Numbered from the stretch's first letter, positions 17,328 through 26,692 are shown. The stretch is 64,000 nt of DNA from Galbitalea sp036266835 (GCA_036266835.1 DATAXD010000012.1:25345-89344), one strand, 5' to 3'. Notes: generated by a model not told the origin, from the sequence alone. A program made the numbers and translations.

Positions 17328-17951
17328 ATGCGCTACACACCGCACTACATCCTCAAGGATGAGGACGAAGTCAAACGGCTGATCCGCGAGAATCCGTGGG
17401 CGACCATCATCTCGAACACAGACAAAGGCCTCGTCGCCTCGCACTACCCGGTGATGCTCGAAGAGGATCGGCCGGGCATCAGTATTGTGAGCCACGTCGG
17501 TCGTCCCGACGAGCGCAATCACGAACTCGGACAACATGAGGTGCTGTTGATCATCGCGGGTGCTCACGGTTACGTGTCACCGGGCTGGTACGACGATGAC
17601 GAGTTCGTTCCGACCTGGAACCACGCCACCGCACATCTCTACGGAACTCCGGAAATCCTGAGCGACGATGAAAACTTCGAGGTGCTCGCGAAGCTGGTCG
17701 ACTTCTTCGAGAGGCGGCTGCCAAATCCGGTGAGCCTTGAGATCGACGAAGAAGCCGCAAGGCACATCGCCACCGGAACCGTCGGCATCCGAATTCCCAT
17801 CACGCGCTTCGACGCACGCCTGAAGCTCAGCCAGGACAAGAAACCCGAAGTCGTCGAACGCATCATCAGCGCTCTTGAGACCGACGGTCCATACGCATCG
17901 CAGCCGCTTGCGGATGAAATGCGCCGGTTCTATGACGCACGCGAACCGTGA
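17328..17951 (+). CDS. PaiB-like FMN-binding protein
   Basis: This 207-residue protein has the PaiB pattern: N-terminal MRYTPHY, SHYPVML, SHVGRPDERN and VSPGWYDDD..PTWNHATAHLYG, a split-barrel flavin-binding fold, then the C-terminal IPITRFDARLKLSQDKKPE. Family members are called FMN-binding negative transcriptional regulators after Bacillus PaiB, but many are simply flavoproteins of unknown activity. It lies 27 bp after the glycosylase gene and ends about 80 bp before the histidine kinase. Confidence 0.88.
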   Translation: MRYTPHYILKDEDEVKRLIRENPWATIISNTDKGLVASHYPVMLEEDRPGISIVSHVGRPDERNHELGQHEVLLIIAGAHGYVSPGWYDDDEFVPTWNHATAHLYGTPEILSDDENFEVLAKLVDFFERRLPNPVSLEIDEEAARHIATGTVGIRIPITRFDARLKLSQDKKPEVVERIISALETDGPYASQPLADEMRRFYDAREP

Positions 17952-18032
17952 TGGTTTCAGGGGGCTAACCCCACCAGTTGTTCGGGCGATGACAGCATTT
18001 CGAGCGTCCGTCGCCGGCGGAAGAATCGAACC

Positions 18033-19397
18033 ATGACGACCGAAGGAACTGCCGTGACATCCGAGCTGCAGGTGGCGCACCACAGGCCACTTGCCGAGCG
18101 CAACTTCTACTTTCGCCTGTGGGCGGGCGTTCCGCGAGAGCTGGTGTTTCTGCTGCTCGGGCTTCCGATCGCGACGGCCGGCTTCGCGGTCACGCTCGGA
18201 TTGTTCGACGCAGGCGTTGGCACGCTGATACCGCTGTTCGTCGGCGTATTCGTCCTCATCGGAGCGATGTATGTTGCGCGGGGCTTCGGCACGCTGGAAC
18301 TGACTCGGCTCGACTGGGCAAACCAGCCGCCGATCAAGCGAACCGACTGGCAGGATCCACGTGCCGCGGAGGGTTTCTGGAGTTGGCTCAGGTCCGTACT
18401 GCTGAACGGGCACTACTGGCTGGCCCTGCTGCACACGATGGTCATCAACTTCGTGGTCGCCCTGTTCAGCTGGACGGTGATTGTGAGTTGGATTGCGTCC
18501 GGCCTCGGCGGGATCACCTACTGGTTTTGGGAGCGGTTCATCCCACGGTCGGAAAATCAGTTGTATATCTCGCAATGGCTGTTCGCGGGCCGCGGCTTTG
18601 TACCTACTCAGGCCGCATACGAGGTGTCGGACTCGATCCTCTACCTAGTGCTCGGGCTTATTTGCCTCGCCACCCTGCCGTTCATCGCCCGGGGTCTCAT
18701 CAGGATGCACTGGGGAATCGCCTACGGCGTGCTCGGCCCCTGGAAATCCGAAACGCTCAGCCAGCAGGTGCACGACCTGAACATCGCTCGCGGCGCCGCG
18801 AGCTCTGCCGAGGGCCACTCGCTTCGAAGGCTCGAACGCGACATCCACGATGGTCCGCAGCAACGACTGGTGCGCATGCAGATGGATCTCGCGGCCGCCG
18901 ATCGGCAGCTTGGGGACGATCCCGACAAGGCGCGTACTTTGATCGCCGAGGCGATGCAGCAGTCAAAGGACGCTCTTGAAGAGCTTCGCGCGCTGTCCCG
19001 AGGTTTCGCTCCGCCAATCCTCCTCGACCGCGGGCTGGTCGCGGCCCTGGAATCCGCGGCGACCCGCAGCCCCATTCCAACCCGGGTCGTCGACAAGCTG
19101 CCGGCGCGCACGAAGCTTCCGCAGGAGATCGAACGCAACGCCTACTTCGCCGCGAGCGAAGCACTGACGAACGCAATCAAGCATTCGGGTGCGACGGAGA
19201 TCGACATCCGCGTCAGTAAGTCGGAAAACTCGCTCGTGATCACCGTGTCGGACAACGGATCCGGGGGAGCTGTAGCCATCGACGGTCACGGCCTTGCAGG
19301 ACTCGACGAGCGGATGCGCGGCTCCGGCGGCACGCTCGAGGTACATAGCCCCTCGGGTGGTCCGACTCTCGTGAGCGCCCGACTCCCGCTCGGATGA
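18033..19397 (+). CDS. Two-component sensor histidine kinase (HisKA_3 type)
   Basis: This 454-residue protein has four hydrophobic helices arranged as two pairs in the first 230 residues, like the putative-sensor domain of actinobacterial kinases. A dimerisation helix carries the phospho-acceptor His272 in ERDIHDGPQQRL. The HATPase domain contains the N-box (ASEALTNAIKHS) and G-boxes (DNGSGG, GHGLAGLDERM). It would autophosphorylate and signal to the response regulator whose ATG overlaps its stop (ATGA). The membrane-embedded sensor suggests an envelope or lipid-borne stimulus, which is inference. Confidence 0.93.
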   Translation: MTTEGTAVTSELQVAHHRPLAERNFYFRLWAGVPRELVFLLLGLPIATAGFAVTLGLFDAGVGTLIPLFVGVFVLIGAMYVARGFGTLELTRLDWANQPPIKRTDWQDPRAAEGFWSWLRSVLLNGHYWLALLHTMVINFVVALFSWTVIVSWIASGLGGITYWFWERFIPRSENQLYISQWLFAGRGFVPTQAAYEVSDSILYLVLGLICLATLPFIARGLIRMHWGIAYGVLGPWKSETLSQQVHDLNIARGAASSAEGHSLRRLERDIHDGPQQRLVRMQMDLAAADRQLGDDPDKARTLIAEAMQQSKDALEELRALSRGFAPPILLDRGLVAALESAATRSPIPTRVVDKLPARTKLPQEIERNAYFAASEALTNAIKHSGATEIDIRVSKSENSLVITVSDNGSGGAVAIDGHGLAGLDERMRGSGGTLEVHSPSGGPTLVSARLPLG

Positions 19398-20083
19398 CGA
19401 CGCCTGCTGCCGTGGGCGGCCAATACGCTGGGAGCATGTCCTCGCTGCGGGTAGTGGTCGCCGACGACTCCGTGCTGCTGCGTGAAGGACTCGTGCGGGT
19501 ACTCGAGGAGTCCGGCGTCAACGTGCTCGCCGGCTACCCGGATGCCGAGCAACTGCTCGCCGAACTCGAGACGCTTCGCCCCGACCTGGTCGTGCTCGAT
19601 GTGCGGATGCCGCCGAGCTTTCGCGACGAGGGCGTGCGGGCGGCCATCCGGATTCGCCAGCTCATGCCCGAGGTCGGGATCCTGCTGCTCTCCCAGTACG
19701 TCGAGATCGCCTACGCGCAGGAACTTCTGTCTGCCGGCACCGGACGCGTCGGGTACCTGCTGAAGGACCGCGTCGCATCGTTGGCAGAGCTGAAGGATGC
19801 CATCGAGAGGATCGCTTCTGGTGGCACCGTGCTCGATCCGGAGGTCGTCGCCCAGCTGATCGGTCGACGCCATGACCCGCTTGAGCGCCTGACTCCACGA
19901 GAACGCGAAGTGCTCGCGCTAATGGGGGAGGGCCGCACCAACGCGGCAATCGCGAGCACACTCGTCATAGGCACGGGTGCGGTTGAGAAGAACGTGACGT
20001 CAATCTTCCAGAAGCTCGGTCTGGACGACAGCGGCAACGACCACCGCAGGGTACTTGCCGTTCTGGCGTACCTTCAGCGCTGA
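19394..20083 (+). CDS. LuxR/NarL-type response regulator
   Basis: Translation can start at the ATG overlapping the kinase stop (229 residues) or at the ATG at 19436 (215 residues, MSSLRVVVADDS). The receiver domain has the acidic pair (ADDS), phospho-acceptor Asp in LVVLDVRMPP and the switch Lys in LLKDR. The C-terminal LuxR helix-turn-helix reads LTPREREVLALMGEGRTNAAIASTL, continuing to VEKNVTSIFQKLGL. It is the cognate partner of the upstream kinase. Its targets are unknown. Confidence 0.93.
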   Translation: MTTPAAVGGQYAGSMSSLRVVVADDSVLLREGLVRVLEESGVNVLAGYPDAEQLLAELETLRPDLVVLDVRMPPSFRDEGVRAAIRIRQLMPEVGILLLSQYVEIAYAQELLSAGTGRVGYLLKDRVASLAELKDAIERIASGGTVLDPEVVAQLIGRRHDPLERLTPREREVLALMGEGRTNAAIASTLVIGTGAVEKNVTSIFQKLGLDDSGNDHRRVLAVLAYLQR

Positions 20084-20157
20084 GTTGCGTCTGTTCGCAG
20101 CCGCAGGGGCGGCGGCGCCGAGAGGGCGGCGGAGCCGCAGGGGCGGCGCCGAGAAAC

Positions 20158-20346
20158 TCAGAACCGGCGCTTGATGGCGGGCGGCGTGAGCGAGCTGCTG
20201 TAGCTCACAGCCGGGTGCACCTCGGGGCGCGGGTACTCCAGGTGATCGGTCCACTGGCGTCCGTTCCACCAGCGGAGCATTCCGCTGTTGGCCGGATCCG
20301 GGTACCAACCGAATGGGGCAAGGTCATTGTCAACGGCAAGAGACAT
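20158..20346 (-). CDS. DUF2510 mini-protein, 62 aa
   Basis: The ATG ending at 20346 gives a 62-residue protein dominated by one DUF2510 motif: FGWYPDPANSGMLRWWNGRQWTDH. DUF2510 segments are short Trp-rich modules common in actinobacterial membrane or surface-associated proteins; here the module stands almost alone, without a membrane helix. A longer frame to 20490 would read through a palindromic hairpin and is rejected. The function is unknown. Confidence 0.65.
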   Translation of the reverse strand: MSLAVDNDLAPFGWYPDPANSGMLRWWNGRQWTDHLEYPRPEVHPAVSYSSSLTPPAIKRRF

Positions 20347-20431
20347 CGGGTAATCCTGCAAATGCCCTGTCGCGGGGCGTGTCCGGGGAGCGACAATTTG
20401 CCAACCGCGGGGCTGTTCGGGATGGTGAACG

Positions 20432-20500
20432 GTTGTCCCCATTGTAGGGGACATATCGTCAGTTTTGTATGTCCCCCAAAATGGGGTCAACTTTTTCTTC
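20432..20500 (+). terminator. Hairpin with nested palindromes and T-run
   Basis: Arms 20432-20455 and 20468-20491 pair over 24 bp with three mismatches around a 12-base loop, and are followed on the plus strand by CTTTTTCTT, the shape of an intrinsic terminator. Each arm is also its own palindrome, for example TGTCCCC-N6-GGGGACA at 20434-20453. No plus-strand gene ends immediately upstream, so an operator or mobile palindrome is as likely. Confidence 0.45.
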
Positions 20501-20526
20501 TGTCCGCAGCGCGATTTTGGGGTGGT

Positions 20527-21114
20527 TCAAGGGCTCGGGAGGTTGCCCAAAACGAGCTTCGCGGTTGGCGAAACGTCGCTCGCGGCGGAGAAATCTGATG
20601 AGGAAATCACGATCCAGTACGTGTGGGTGAACACCTGCAGCTCGCCGACGCCGTTTGCCGACGAGAAGTAGCCGACGGCGCTCCCCGTCAGCGAAATCGG
20701 GGAGTTTCCTGCGGCCGCGAGTTGCTGGGTCAACTGCAGTGTCACAGCTGCCGGCTGGGCGATCGCCACCGACAGGATCGACCCGCTCGTCTCATCCACC
20801 CAGCCGCAGGCGATCCCGCTGGCTGCGACGACGCTGGCGGCATCCGAGCCCGCGCCCGGTTTGTAAGAGTCCTTGGCCACGTAGTTGGGGTTGTAGTCGT
20901 ACACCTGCTGGGCCGTGAGCACCGTCGTGCACGGAAATGTCACCGGCGTAGCGCTTGGCGTGCTCGTCGGGGTCGGGCTCGGGCTCGCGCTGCTGGCGGG
21001 AGTTGTCGGCGTCCCGGTCGGCTTGGTTGGGGTGCCATTCACGCATCCGGCCAGAGCGAGAATCGCAGAGGCTCCAAGAATGACCACGGCCACGGCACGA
21101 CTCACTGACTTCAT
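20527..21114 (-). CDS. Lipoprotein of unknown function
   Basis: The ATG ending at 21114 gives 195 residues. The N-terminus (MKSVSRAVAVVILG) leads into lipobox LALAGC, then a Thr/Pro/Ser-rich linker of about 40 residues and a compact domain with two cysteines (FPCTTVL and IACGWVDE). The domain resembles DUF3558-like or other small actinobacterial extracytoplasmic modules in layout, but I cannot assign it. It is expected on the outer face of the plasma membrane. It is divergent from the next secreted protein. Confidence 0.75.
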   Translation of the reverse strand: MKSVSRAVAVVILGASAILALAGCVNGTPTKPTGTPTTPASSASPSPTPTSTPSATPVTFPCTTVLTAQQVYDYNPNYVAKDSYKPGAGSDAASVVAASGIACGWVDETSGSILSVAIAQPAAVTLQLTQQLAAAGNSPISLTGSAVGYFSSANGVGELQVFTHTYWIVISSSDFSAASDVSPTAKLVLGNLPSP

Positions 21115-21294
21115 TGCTCCAGTTTCGCAGTGCTGAAACCGATCGCGGTTTAGACCCTCGGGCACTGGCCAAAGTCGGACAGGCTTCTGGTCAACCGTTT
21201 TCAGGAGGTTCCTGCCGCCTGCCGGATGTTAGCCTCGGCTGACCACATTCCCGAAGGCAGTTTCTTGTTCAATCGTCGTGTTTCAAACCCGCTG

Positions 21295-22359
21295 ATGCGG
21301 CGCGCTCTCAGTGGATTCGCAGTGATGTTCGCCGTGCTTGCCCTGTTGTTGCCGAGCGCGGCGATGGGGCAGACGGCGGCGGCATCTGTCCCGTCGCTGT
21401 CGATCGTGTATCAACCGCACATCGTCGGCCTTCCCGTCGTCGGCAATGAGCTGCGGGTAACGGCCGGGACCTGGAAGGGTGCCTCGCCCCTCTTCTATTC
21501 GTTCGCCTGGCGAAGTCCAACGAAGTCGCTGCTCAGCAGTAGTACGACCTACACTCCCACGGCGAGCGACCTCGGTCAGGTCCTGACAGTGCGCGTCAGC
21601 GTCCAGGACGGCGACAACAACAGCGACTTCGTCGACGTGTCGACCGCGCCGATCACGGCGAGCGACGTCGTCAACACGACAGCGCCGAAGTTCACGGGCG
21701 GGCTCGTCGTCGGCAAGACGGTCTCGGTGAGCCACGGCAAGTTCACCTCGGGCTCGGGAGCCCTCAGCTACACCTATCAATGGAGTACCAGCGACGGCCA
21801 GTCGACCACTCCGTTGACCGATACCGGGACGACTCATCGCATCACCAACGCCGACCTCGGGCGCTACCTCTCCGTTGTCGTGACTGCGACGTCGCCGACC
21901 CAGAAGGGCACTGTCACCGCGCGTACGGACGGCGCGGTCATTCCTGCCGTTCCCTTCGCTTCGGAGGCTGCCCTCACCAGCTCAAATCAAGGTCTGCTCA
22001 CCGGCAAAACATCTAAGAACGTAGCGACCATCACCGTTCCGGACGGCACGAAGAACGACGGCGTTTTCGTCTACGGATACTCGAAGCCGACGATTCTCGG
22101 CTGGTTTGCGTTGAATGACCGGAAGCGGTTCACCGTCGACTACGCGGTGCTGCCCGCTGGGGAGCACAAGCTCGTCGTGATTGACCAGAGCGGCAAGAAG
22201 CTCGGCTGGGTCGCCGTGGACCGCCCGGCCGACGCGCCTCCGCTCTTCGCCGCCTCGAACGCGCCGATCGGAATCGCGGCGGCCGCATTCGTCGTGATCG
22301 TTATCGTGCTGCTCGTGCTGCTCTCGCGATCGCGTGCGCGGAAGCGTCGCCGACACTAG
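21295..22359 (+). CDS. Secreted, C-terminally anchored protein with two Ig-like repeats
   Basis: I start at the ATG at 21295 because it opens a clean signal peptide (MRRALSGFAVMFAVLALLLPSAAMG); an ATG at 21226 would add 23 residues. The 354-residue product has two repeats of about 90 residues with the pattern VVGNELRVTAGTW..YTPTASDLGQVLTVRVS, seen in many actinobacterial wall-associated proteins. A further domain ends in a membrane helix (AAAAFVVIVIVLLVLLS) and basic tail. There is no LPxTG-type motif, so anchoring is by the helix. The function is unknown. Confidence 0.78.
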   Translation: MRRALSGFAVMFAVLALLLPSAAMGQTAAASVPSLSIVYQPHIVGLPVVGNELRVTAGTWKGASPLFYSFAWRSPTKSLLSSSTTYTPTASDLGQVLTVRVSVQDGDNNSDFVDVSTAPITASDVVNTTAPKFTGGLVVGKTVSVSHGKFTSGSGALSYTYQWSTSDGQSTTPLTDTGTTHRITNADLGRYLSVVVTATSPTQKGTVTARTDGAVIPAVPFASEAALTSSNQGLLTGKTSKNVATITVPDGTKNDGVFVYGYSKPTILGWFALNDRKRFTVDYAVLPAGEHKLVVIDQSGKKLGWVAVDRPADAPPLFAASNAPIGIAAAAFVVIVIVLLVLLSRSRARKRRRH

Positions 22360-22392
22360 CCCGATCGACCGCTGGACCGGCGGTTCCGCCTG

Positions 22393-22947
22393 TCACACCG
22401 AGGCGATGCGCGCGATCGCGATCACTCCGGTGCCCTCGAGATTCAGATTGCTGTCCGGCTGAAGTGCGATCGCGTCAAGGTAGTCGAGCCCGAATGCGGC
22501 ACCGAGCAGGACGATCACTACTGATTCGTCCGGAGCAGCGGCAACGTTGAGCATCCCCTCGACGTTCTGGGTGGTGAGCGACCCCGTTGCGGCACCGCGC
22601 CTGATCATCAGATTTAGATCGAGAGACGGTGCCGTGACGCCGGTTGCGCGAACACTCGACTCACCCGCGAACTCGAATGCCGAATAGCCGGGAAGTTCTC
22701 GCGACTCGCCATCGACCGCGAGAGTAAGACCACGAGGCGACAACGGCATCAAATACCGCTGGATGCCCGGATACGCCGAGAAATCCGAGTCCGTCTCGAT
22801 TGTCGCAATGCTGATCCGCCAGTCGAATGCATCGCCGGACGCGCCATCCGGATGTACGGCAACCTCGGACGCCGTCCCGTTCCCATTCCGCCACGGATGC
22901 GCCGTGCGATCCTTCGCGAGCAGTACGCGCGGAGCATGAGTATCCAT
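22393..22947 (-). CDS. HutD family protein
   Basis: This 184-residue protein starts at the ATG ending at 22947 (MDTHAPRVLL). It has the HutD cupin pattern: HPWRNGNGTASEVAVHP, DWRISIATIETDSDFSAYPGIQRYLMPL, and LDLNLMIRRG. In other bacteria hutD lies in histidine-utilisation operons, with an unclear, possibly ligand-limiting, role. No hut genes are visible here, so the link to histidine is by family only. Confidence 0.88.
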   Translation of the reverse strand: MDTHAPRVLLAKDRTAHPWRNGNGTASEVAVHPDGASGDAFDWRISIATIETDSDFSAYPGIQRYLMPLSPRGLTLAVDGESRELPGYSAFEFAGESSVRATGVTAPSLDLNLMIRRGAATGSLTTQNVEGMLNVAAAPDESVVIVLLGAAFGLDYLDAIALQPDSNLNLEGTGVIAIARIASV

Positions 22948-23077
22948 GAATGAAGCATGGCACTTGGCGTGTCGCCCGCGGATGCTCACACTCGGTACCG
23001 AACGCAGGTCCCCATTCAGGCAGAGTCGAACTGAGCATTCTCAACTCGCCAGATATCGTGCCTCTCGCCTTTTGATG

Positions 23078-23461
23078 TCAGTTCGGCGTCAGCGTGGTGA
23101 TGCAGAACGGATGTCCGGCCGGATCCAGCAGCACTCTCCACCGCGCATCCGGCTGGAACCCGGCGCGCGTTGCGCCGAGTCGTCGAGCACGTTCTTCTGG
23201 TTCCTCGAGCAGCTCGCCCGCAGATAGGTCGAGGTGCACGATGGATGCGCCGGGCCACTGCGGGGGCCGATAGTCATCAACTCGCTGCGCGACGAGAAGC
23301 AGCCCGGGCACCTGGACGCCGGCGCTGTCGTCCTTGCTCCAGACGAGCTCCCCGCCGAGCAACTCGAGGTAGAACGACGCGAGTGCTCCGGGATCCGCGC
23401 AATCGAGTGAGACACCGACGAAGTGCAGCCCGTCGGGCGCTGACTCTTGTCGACTCGCCAT
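23078..23461 (-). CDS. VOC family (glyoxalase-like) protein
   Basis: This 127-residue protein shows the paired beta-alpha-beta-beta-beta modules of the vicinal oxygen chelate fold: FVGVSLDCADPGALASFYLELLGGELVW in the first half and VHLDLSAG..VLLDPAGHPFCI in the second. The terminal DPAGHPFCI motif is typical of the glyoxalase/dioxygenase subgroup with unassigned substrates. It starts 8 bp after the stop of the esterase gene on the same strand, so it is likely co-transcribed with it. Confidence 0.87.
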   Translation of the reverse strand: MASRQESAPDGLHFVGVSLDCADPGALASFYLELLGGELVWSKDDSAGVQVPGLLLVAQRVDDYRPPQWPGASIVHLDLSAGELLEEPEERARRLGATRAGFQPDARWRVLLDPAGHPFCITTLTPN

Positions 23462-23469
23462 ACCCGTAT

Positions 23470-24327
23470 CTATCCAGCCTGGTTCAGCTGCGTGGCCAGA
23501 TCGTCGAGCGCGGCTTTCGACTCCGGAATCCAGCCGAGCGCGACGAAGTCGTGAAAGGCCTTCGGCGACAACCAGTAGTGCACCTTCGTGCCAGCGGCGC
23601 GAGCCTTTGCAACCAGAGCCTCGACATCCGGCAGCAGGATTTCGGCGCCGCCCTGATAAATCGACAGCGGCGGCAGCCAGTCGAGGCTGTCATTGAGCGG
23701 GCTGGCCAGCGGATCGGCGAGGTCGTCGTTCCACTGCCTCGCTGCTGCGAGTTGCGCTGCGGTTCGCAGCATCGGATCGCGCCGCTCGTGCTCGCGGATC
23801 GCGGGGTTGGTCATCGACAGTTCGATCCACGGCGAGAACAGGATGATTCCACTGGGCTGTCTCCCACCCTTGTCGCGGTATCGGATGCCCTGGCCGAGCG
23901 CGAGGCCGCCGCCCGCCGAGTCGCCCGCCAGGTACACCGGATGGTTCTTGCCTGCTCGCTCCAGCACGCTCGCGTAGACCTTTTCGAGCATCGCGTAGGC
24001 GTCCGGCATCCGTCCGTCAGGGGCGAGGCGGTACAGCGGCAGGGTGAAAGTCGCGCCCGTACGTTGGATGATCGACCAGACCAGGTCCCAGTGGAACGCG
24101 ACGATGGGATGAATGTAGGACCCGCCGTGGGTGTAGATCACCTCGATGGCGGTTCCGCCGATTTTGGGAATCAACGTGATGACGTCGCAGCCGTCGACCT
24201 GTTCGGTAGTGACATCGCACAGTAGTCGAAGCCGCTTGGACACCGGTGCCGGATGCCGCTCCTTACCCTTCGGCAGCACGCGATTGATCCGCACGAGCAG
24301 TGTGGCCACCGACAACTGAAGTGACAT
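23470..24327 (-). CDS. Alpha/beta hydrolase, HSL-type esterase
   Basis: This 285-residue protein has the hormone-sensitive-lipase pattern: an oxyanion-hole segment written THGGSYIHP, and the nucleophile elbow GDSAGGGLAL with the catalytic Ser. Candidate Asp and His lie near the C-terminus (HYWLSPKAFHDF). It would hydrolyse acyl esters. It follows another HSL-type esterase gene and an MFS gene on the same strand, and a TetR gene is divergent, so a shared substrate is inferred. No signal peptide is seen. Confidence 0.88.
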   Translation of the reverse strand: MSLQLSVATLLVRINRVLPKGKERHPAPVSKRLRLLCDVTTEQVDGCDVITLIPKIGGTAIEVIYTHGGSYIHPIVAFHWDLVWSIIQRTGATFTLPLYRLAPDGRMPDAYAMLEKVYASVLERAGKNHPVYLAGDSAGGGLALGQGIRYRDKGGRQPSGIILFSPWIELSMTNPAIREHERRDPMLRTAAQLAAARQWNDDLADPLASPLNDSLDWLPPLSIYQGGAEILLPDVEALVAKARAAGTKVHYWLSPKAFHDFVALGWIPESKAALDDLATQLNQAG

Positions 24328-24388
24328 GGCTCAACCCTTGCAGGTAGCGGGCCCGTGTGCCACCGGTCGCTCAGAACACCAGGCGCGA

Positions 24389-25366
24389 CTAATCGGGCGC
24401 GAATCCGATGGTTCCGTCCAGGAAATCAATGATGAGCTGCATCATCGGGACGGTCGTCCAGAATTTCTCTTCGCCGCCTTTGACGGCGATATCCCCGTGG
24501 CCAGCGCCGATCACGAGGTAGCGGGTGCTGTCGGCGCCAGCCGCGCGCAGCGCGTGGTGGAGAATCTGGGTCTGGATCGGGGAGATGAGCCGATCATCCG
24601 TGCCATGAAAAATCAGGAACGGTGGTGTGTTGCCGCTCGCGTGCGAGGTCGGGTCGGCCGCGCGCAGCTCGGCCGTGTCCTCGTCGATCGTTGTTCCGTT
24701 CGGTCCGTGGACGTAGCGGGCGACCGGATTTCCCGAGGCATAGGTCGCTGACGCGCTCGCATCGTCGAAGCCCTCTGCCAGTCGCTCGAGGGCCGAGCCG
24801 CCGAACTTGTTGACGACCGCGCCCACTCCACCGTCGACACCCACAATGGACGCGAGGTACCCGCCGGCCGATTCGCCCCACAGGGCGACGCGCGAGCCGT
24901 CGATGCCGTATTCGTCCGCGTGCTCGCGCAGGTAGGCAATCGCGGCGCGGACATCGGCGATTCCGTCCTTGTAGGTCGCCCGGTGGCGGGTCGTGCGGTA
25001 TTCAATACTCGCGACGACATAACCTGCCGCGGCGACGTGACGGCGCATCAGCGCCCCGCCGATTTTGGGGGCCATAACGAATCCGCCACCCGGCAGGTAA
25101 ACGACCAGAGGATGCTCGCCCGGCGAGGCCGGCAGCATGATGTCCATTCGCAGCCGCACATCGCGGCCGTTCGTGCCGGCGTGCTCGTACCGGGCGAACT
25201 CGACGTTGCGCACGACGCGCACGCCCTTTGCCGGCCGGATCTGCTCGCGAGAGTCAGCCTGAATGGACCGGCTCTGCGGATCGTCGCTCGGCGCCGGTTT
25301 CGTCGAGATGGGAATCGGATGTCCGCGGAGCGCCGCGAGCTTCGTCATCAGGGTGGGCAGGTTCAA
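24389..25366 (-). CDS. Alpha/beta hydrolase, carboxylesterase/HSL type
   Basis: This 325-residue protein has the oxyanion-hole motif YLPGGGFV (HGGG variant with Pro in place of His), the nucleophile elbow WGESAGGYLAS, an acidic residue in HGTDDRLI and the catalytic His in GAGHGDI. Gene spacing to the MFS transporter upstream is 27 bp, so the two are very likely one transcript. With the second esterase it could de-esterify a compound brought in by the transporter. The substrate is unknown. Confidence 0.88.
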   Translation of the reverse strand: MNLPTLMTKLAALRGHPIPISTKPAPSDDPQSRSIQADSREQIRPAKGVRVVRNVEFARYEHAGTNGRDVRLRMDIMLPASPGEHPLVVYLPGGGFVMAPKIGGALMRRHVAAAGYVVASIEYRTTRHRATYKDGIADVRAAIAYLREHADEYGIDGSRVALWGESAGGYLASIVGVDGGVGAVVNKFGGSALERLAEGFDDASASATYASGNPVARYVHGPNGTTIDEDTAELRAADPTSHASGNTPPFLIFHGTDDRLISPIQTQILHHALRAAGADSTRYLVIGAGHGDIAVKGGEEKFWTTVPMMQLIIDFLDGTIGFAPD

Positions 25367-25393
25367 GGCATCACTCTCCCAGGGTCGTCACGA

Positions 25394-26668
25394 TCAGCGC
25401 ACGGACTTGATCGGCCGCAGGGCAAACACGGCGAGCACGACGAACACGATTCCGAATATGAACAGACCCCGATACCCGATGACCGAAATCAGGATGCCGC
25501 CGGCGGCCGTGCTCAATGCCTGCGGCAGATTGGTCGCCACATTAAGGATGCCGAGATCCTTACCGGCAGCTGCGCCGTCTTTTGGAAGAACCTCCGTCAT
25601 GAGTGCGGTGTCGCAGGCCGTGTACAGACCGAACCCGACTCCGCTGACGGCGCTCATGATCACCAATCCGACAACCGAGGGCACGAACAGCGGAATCAGA
25701 AAGCCCACGCCGACGAACGCCGATGCAATGTACACGAAGACCTTTCGCCGACCGATCCGGTCGCTGATCACGCCGCCCGCACAGACCGCGAGCAGTGTGG
25801 TCACGAGGCTCGAGACGGCAAGAATGCCGATGGTGGTGTTGGCCGACTTCAGCGAAAGCCCGACGTAGTCGGTGAGCAGGTAGAGCTCGAAGAACAGCAC
25901 CATGAAGTACCCGAGGATGAAGAAGAATCGTGCCGCGAATGCCCATGCGAAGTCGGGGTATTTCCTGGGGCTGATCCACAGGCCGCCGAAGAACGTTCGC
26001 GCTGTCAGACGTTGGCTGACCACGATCGCCTTGCTCGAATAGTCGCGATTGAGAAGCGCGAACAGCAGGGTCGCAACCAGGATCAGTGCGCCGAAGATCG
26101 TGTAGGCCAGGCCGAGTGTGTTTGCCAGCTGGCCCGCCGCCACGACTCCAAGGGTCAGGCCGATCGAGGTGCCAATTCCGAACATTGCACTTGCCAGGCC
26201 GCGGCGACTTCGCGGGAACCGGTCCGGGATGATCGCGGTGAAGGGCCCCTGCACCGAGTTGAGCGAGACCTGGAGGACGATCCAGAACACACCCACCCAG
26301 ATCACTGAGCCGAGCGAGCCGATTCCGACCAACAGGAGGCCTCCGACCGCACCACCAATGACGATCCATGGCGCACGCCGACCCATTCTCGACCTGGTGC
26401 GATCGCTGAACGTGCCGATGATGGGCTGGGTGAGCAAGGTGAATACGAACGAGATACTCGAGATCAGAGTCAGGTTCTCGACCTTGTGCGCGGCATCGAG
26501 TGCGAGCAGCTGGTTCGGCAGCAGAACCTGGCCGAGACCGGCATAGCTCGCGAACATGACGAGCGCAAGCACGGACAGCGACGGGAGCAGGCCGCGGGGC
26601 GATTGTGGACTGAGCCCGGTCATAGGCGGTTCGGTTGCTACGGGCTGGCTGTTCGAAGTCGCGGACAC
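25394..26668 (-). CDS. MFS transporter (GPH/SLC45-like)
   Basis: This 424-residue protein has twelve predicted membrane helices and the motif GTFSDRTRSRMGRRAPWIV between helices 2 and 3, a pattern typical of sugar- or glycoside-cation symporters (GPH/SLC45-like). A matching cytoplasmic loop, GGVISDRIGRRKVFVY, lies in the second half. It is divergent from a TetR regulator, and three palindromes in the shared promoter suggest TetR control. Two esterase genes follow. A glycoside or ester substrate is plausible, but nothing in the sequence proves it. Confidence 0.88.
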   Translation of the reverse strand: MSATSNSQPVATEPPMTGLSPQSPRGLLPSLSVLALVMFASYAGLGQVLLPNQLLALDAAHKVENLTLISSISFVFTLLTQPIIGTFSDRTRSRMGRRAPWIVIGGAVGGLLLVGIGSLGSVIWVGVFWIVLQVSLNSVQGPFTAIIPDRFPRSRRGLASAMFGIGTSIGLTLGVVAAGQLANTLGLAYTIFGALILVATLLFALLNRDYSSKAIVVSQRLTARTFFGGLWISPRKYPDFAWAFAARFFFILGYFMVLFFELYLLTDYVGLSLKSANTTIGILAVSSLVTTLLAVCAGGVISDRIGRRKVFVYIASAFVGVGFLIPLFVPSVVGLVIMSAVSGVGFGLYTACDTALMTEVLPKDGAAAGKDLGILNVATNLPQALSTAAGGILISVIGYRGLFIFGIVFVVLAVFALRPIKSVR

Positions 26669-26692
26669 GCTCGGGCTTCCCTTCGCTTCATT

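Noticed and set aside
20095..20155. GC-rich direct repeats (GCCGCAGGGGCGGC) after the response regulator
   Set aside because: They are short, imperfect and low in complexity. There is no T-run or clear stem, so I do not call a terminator.
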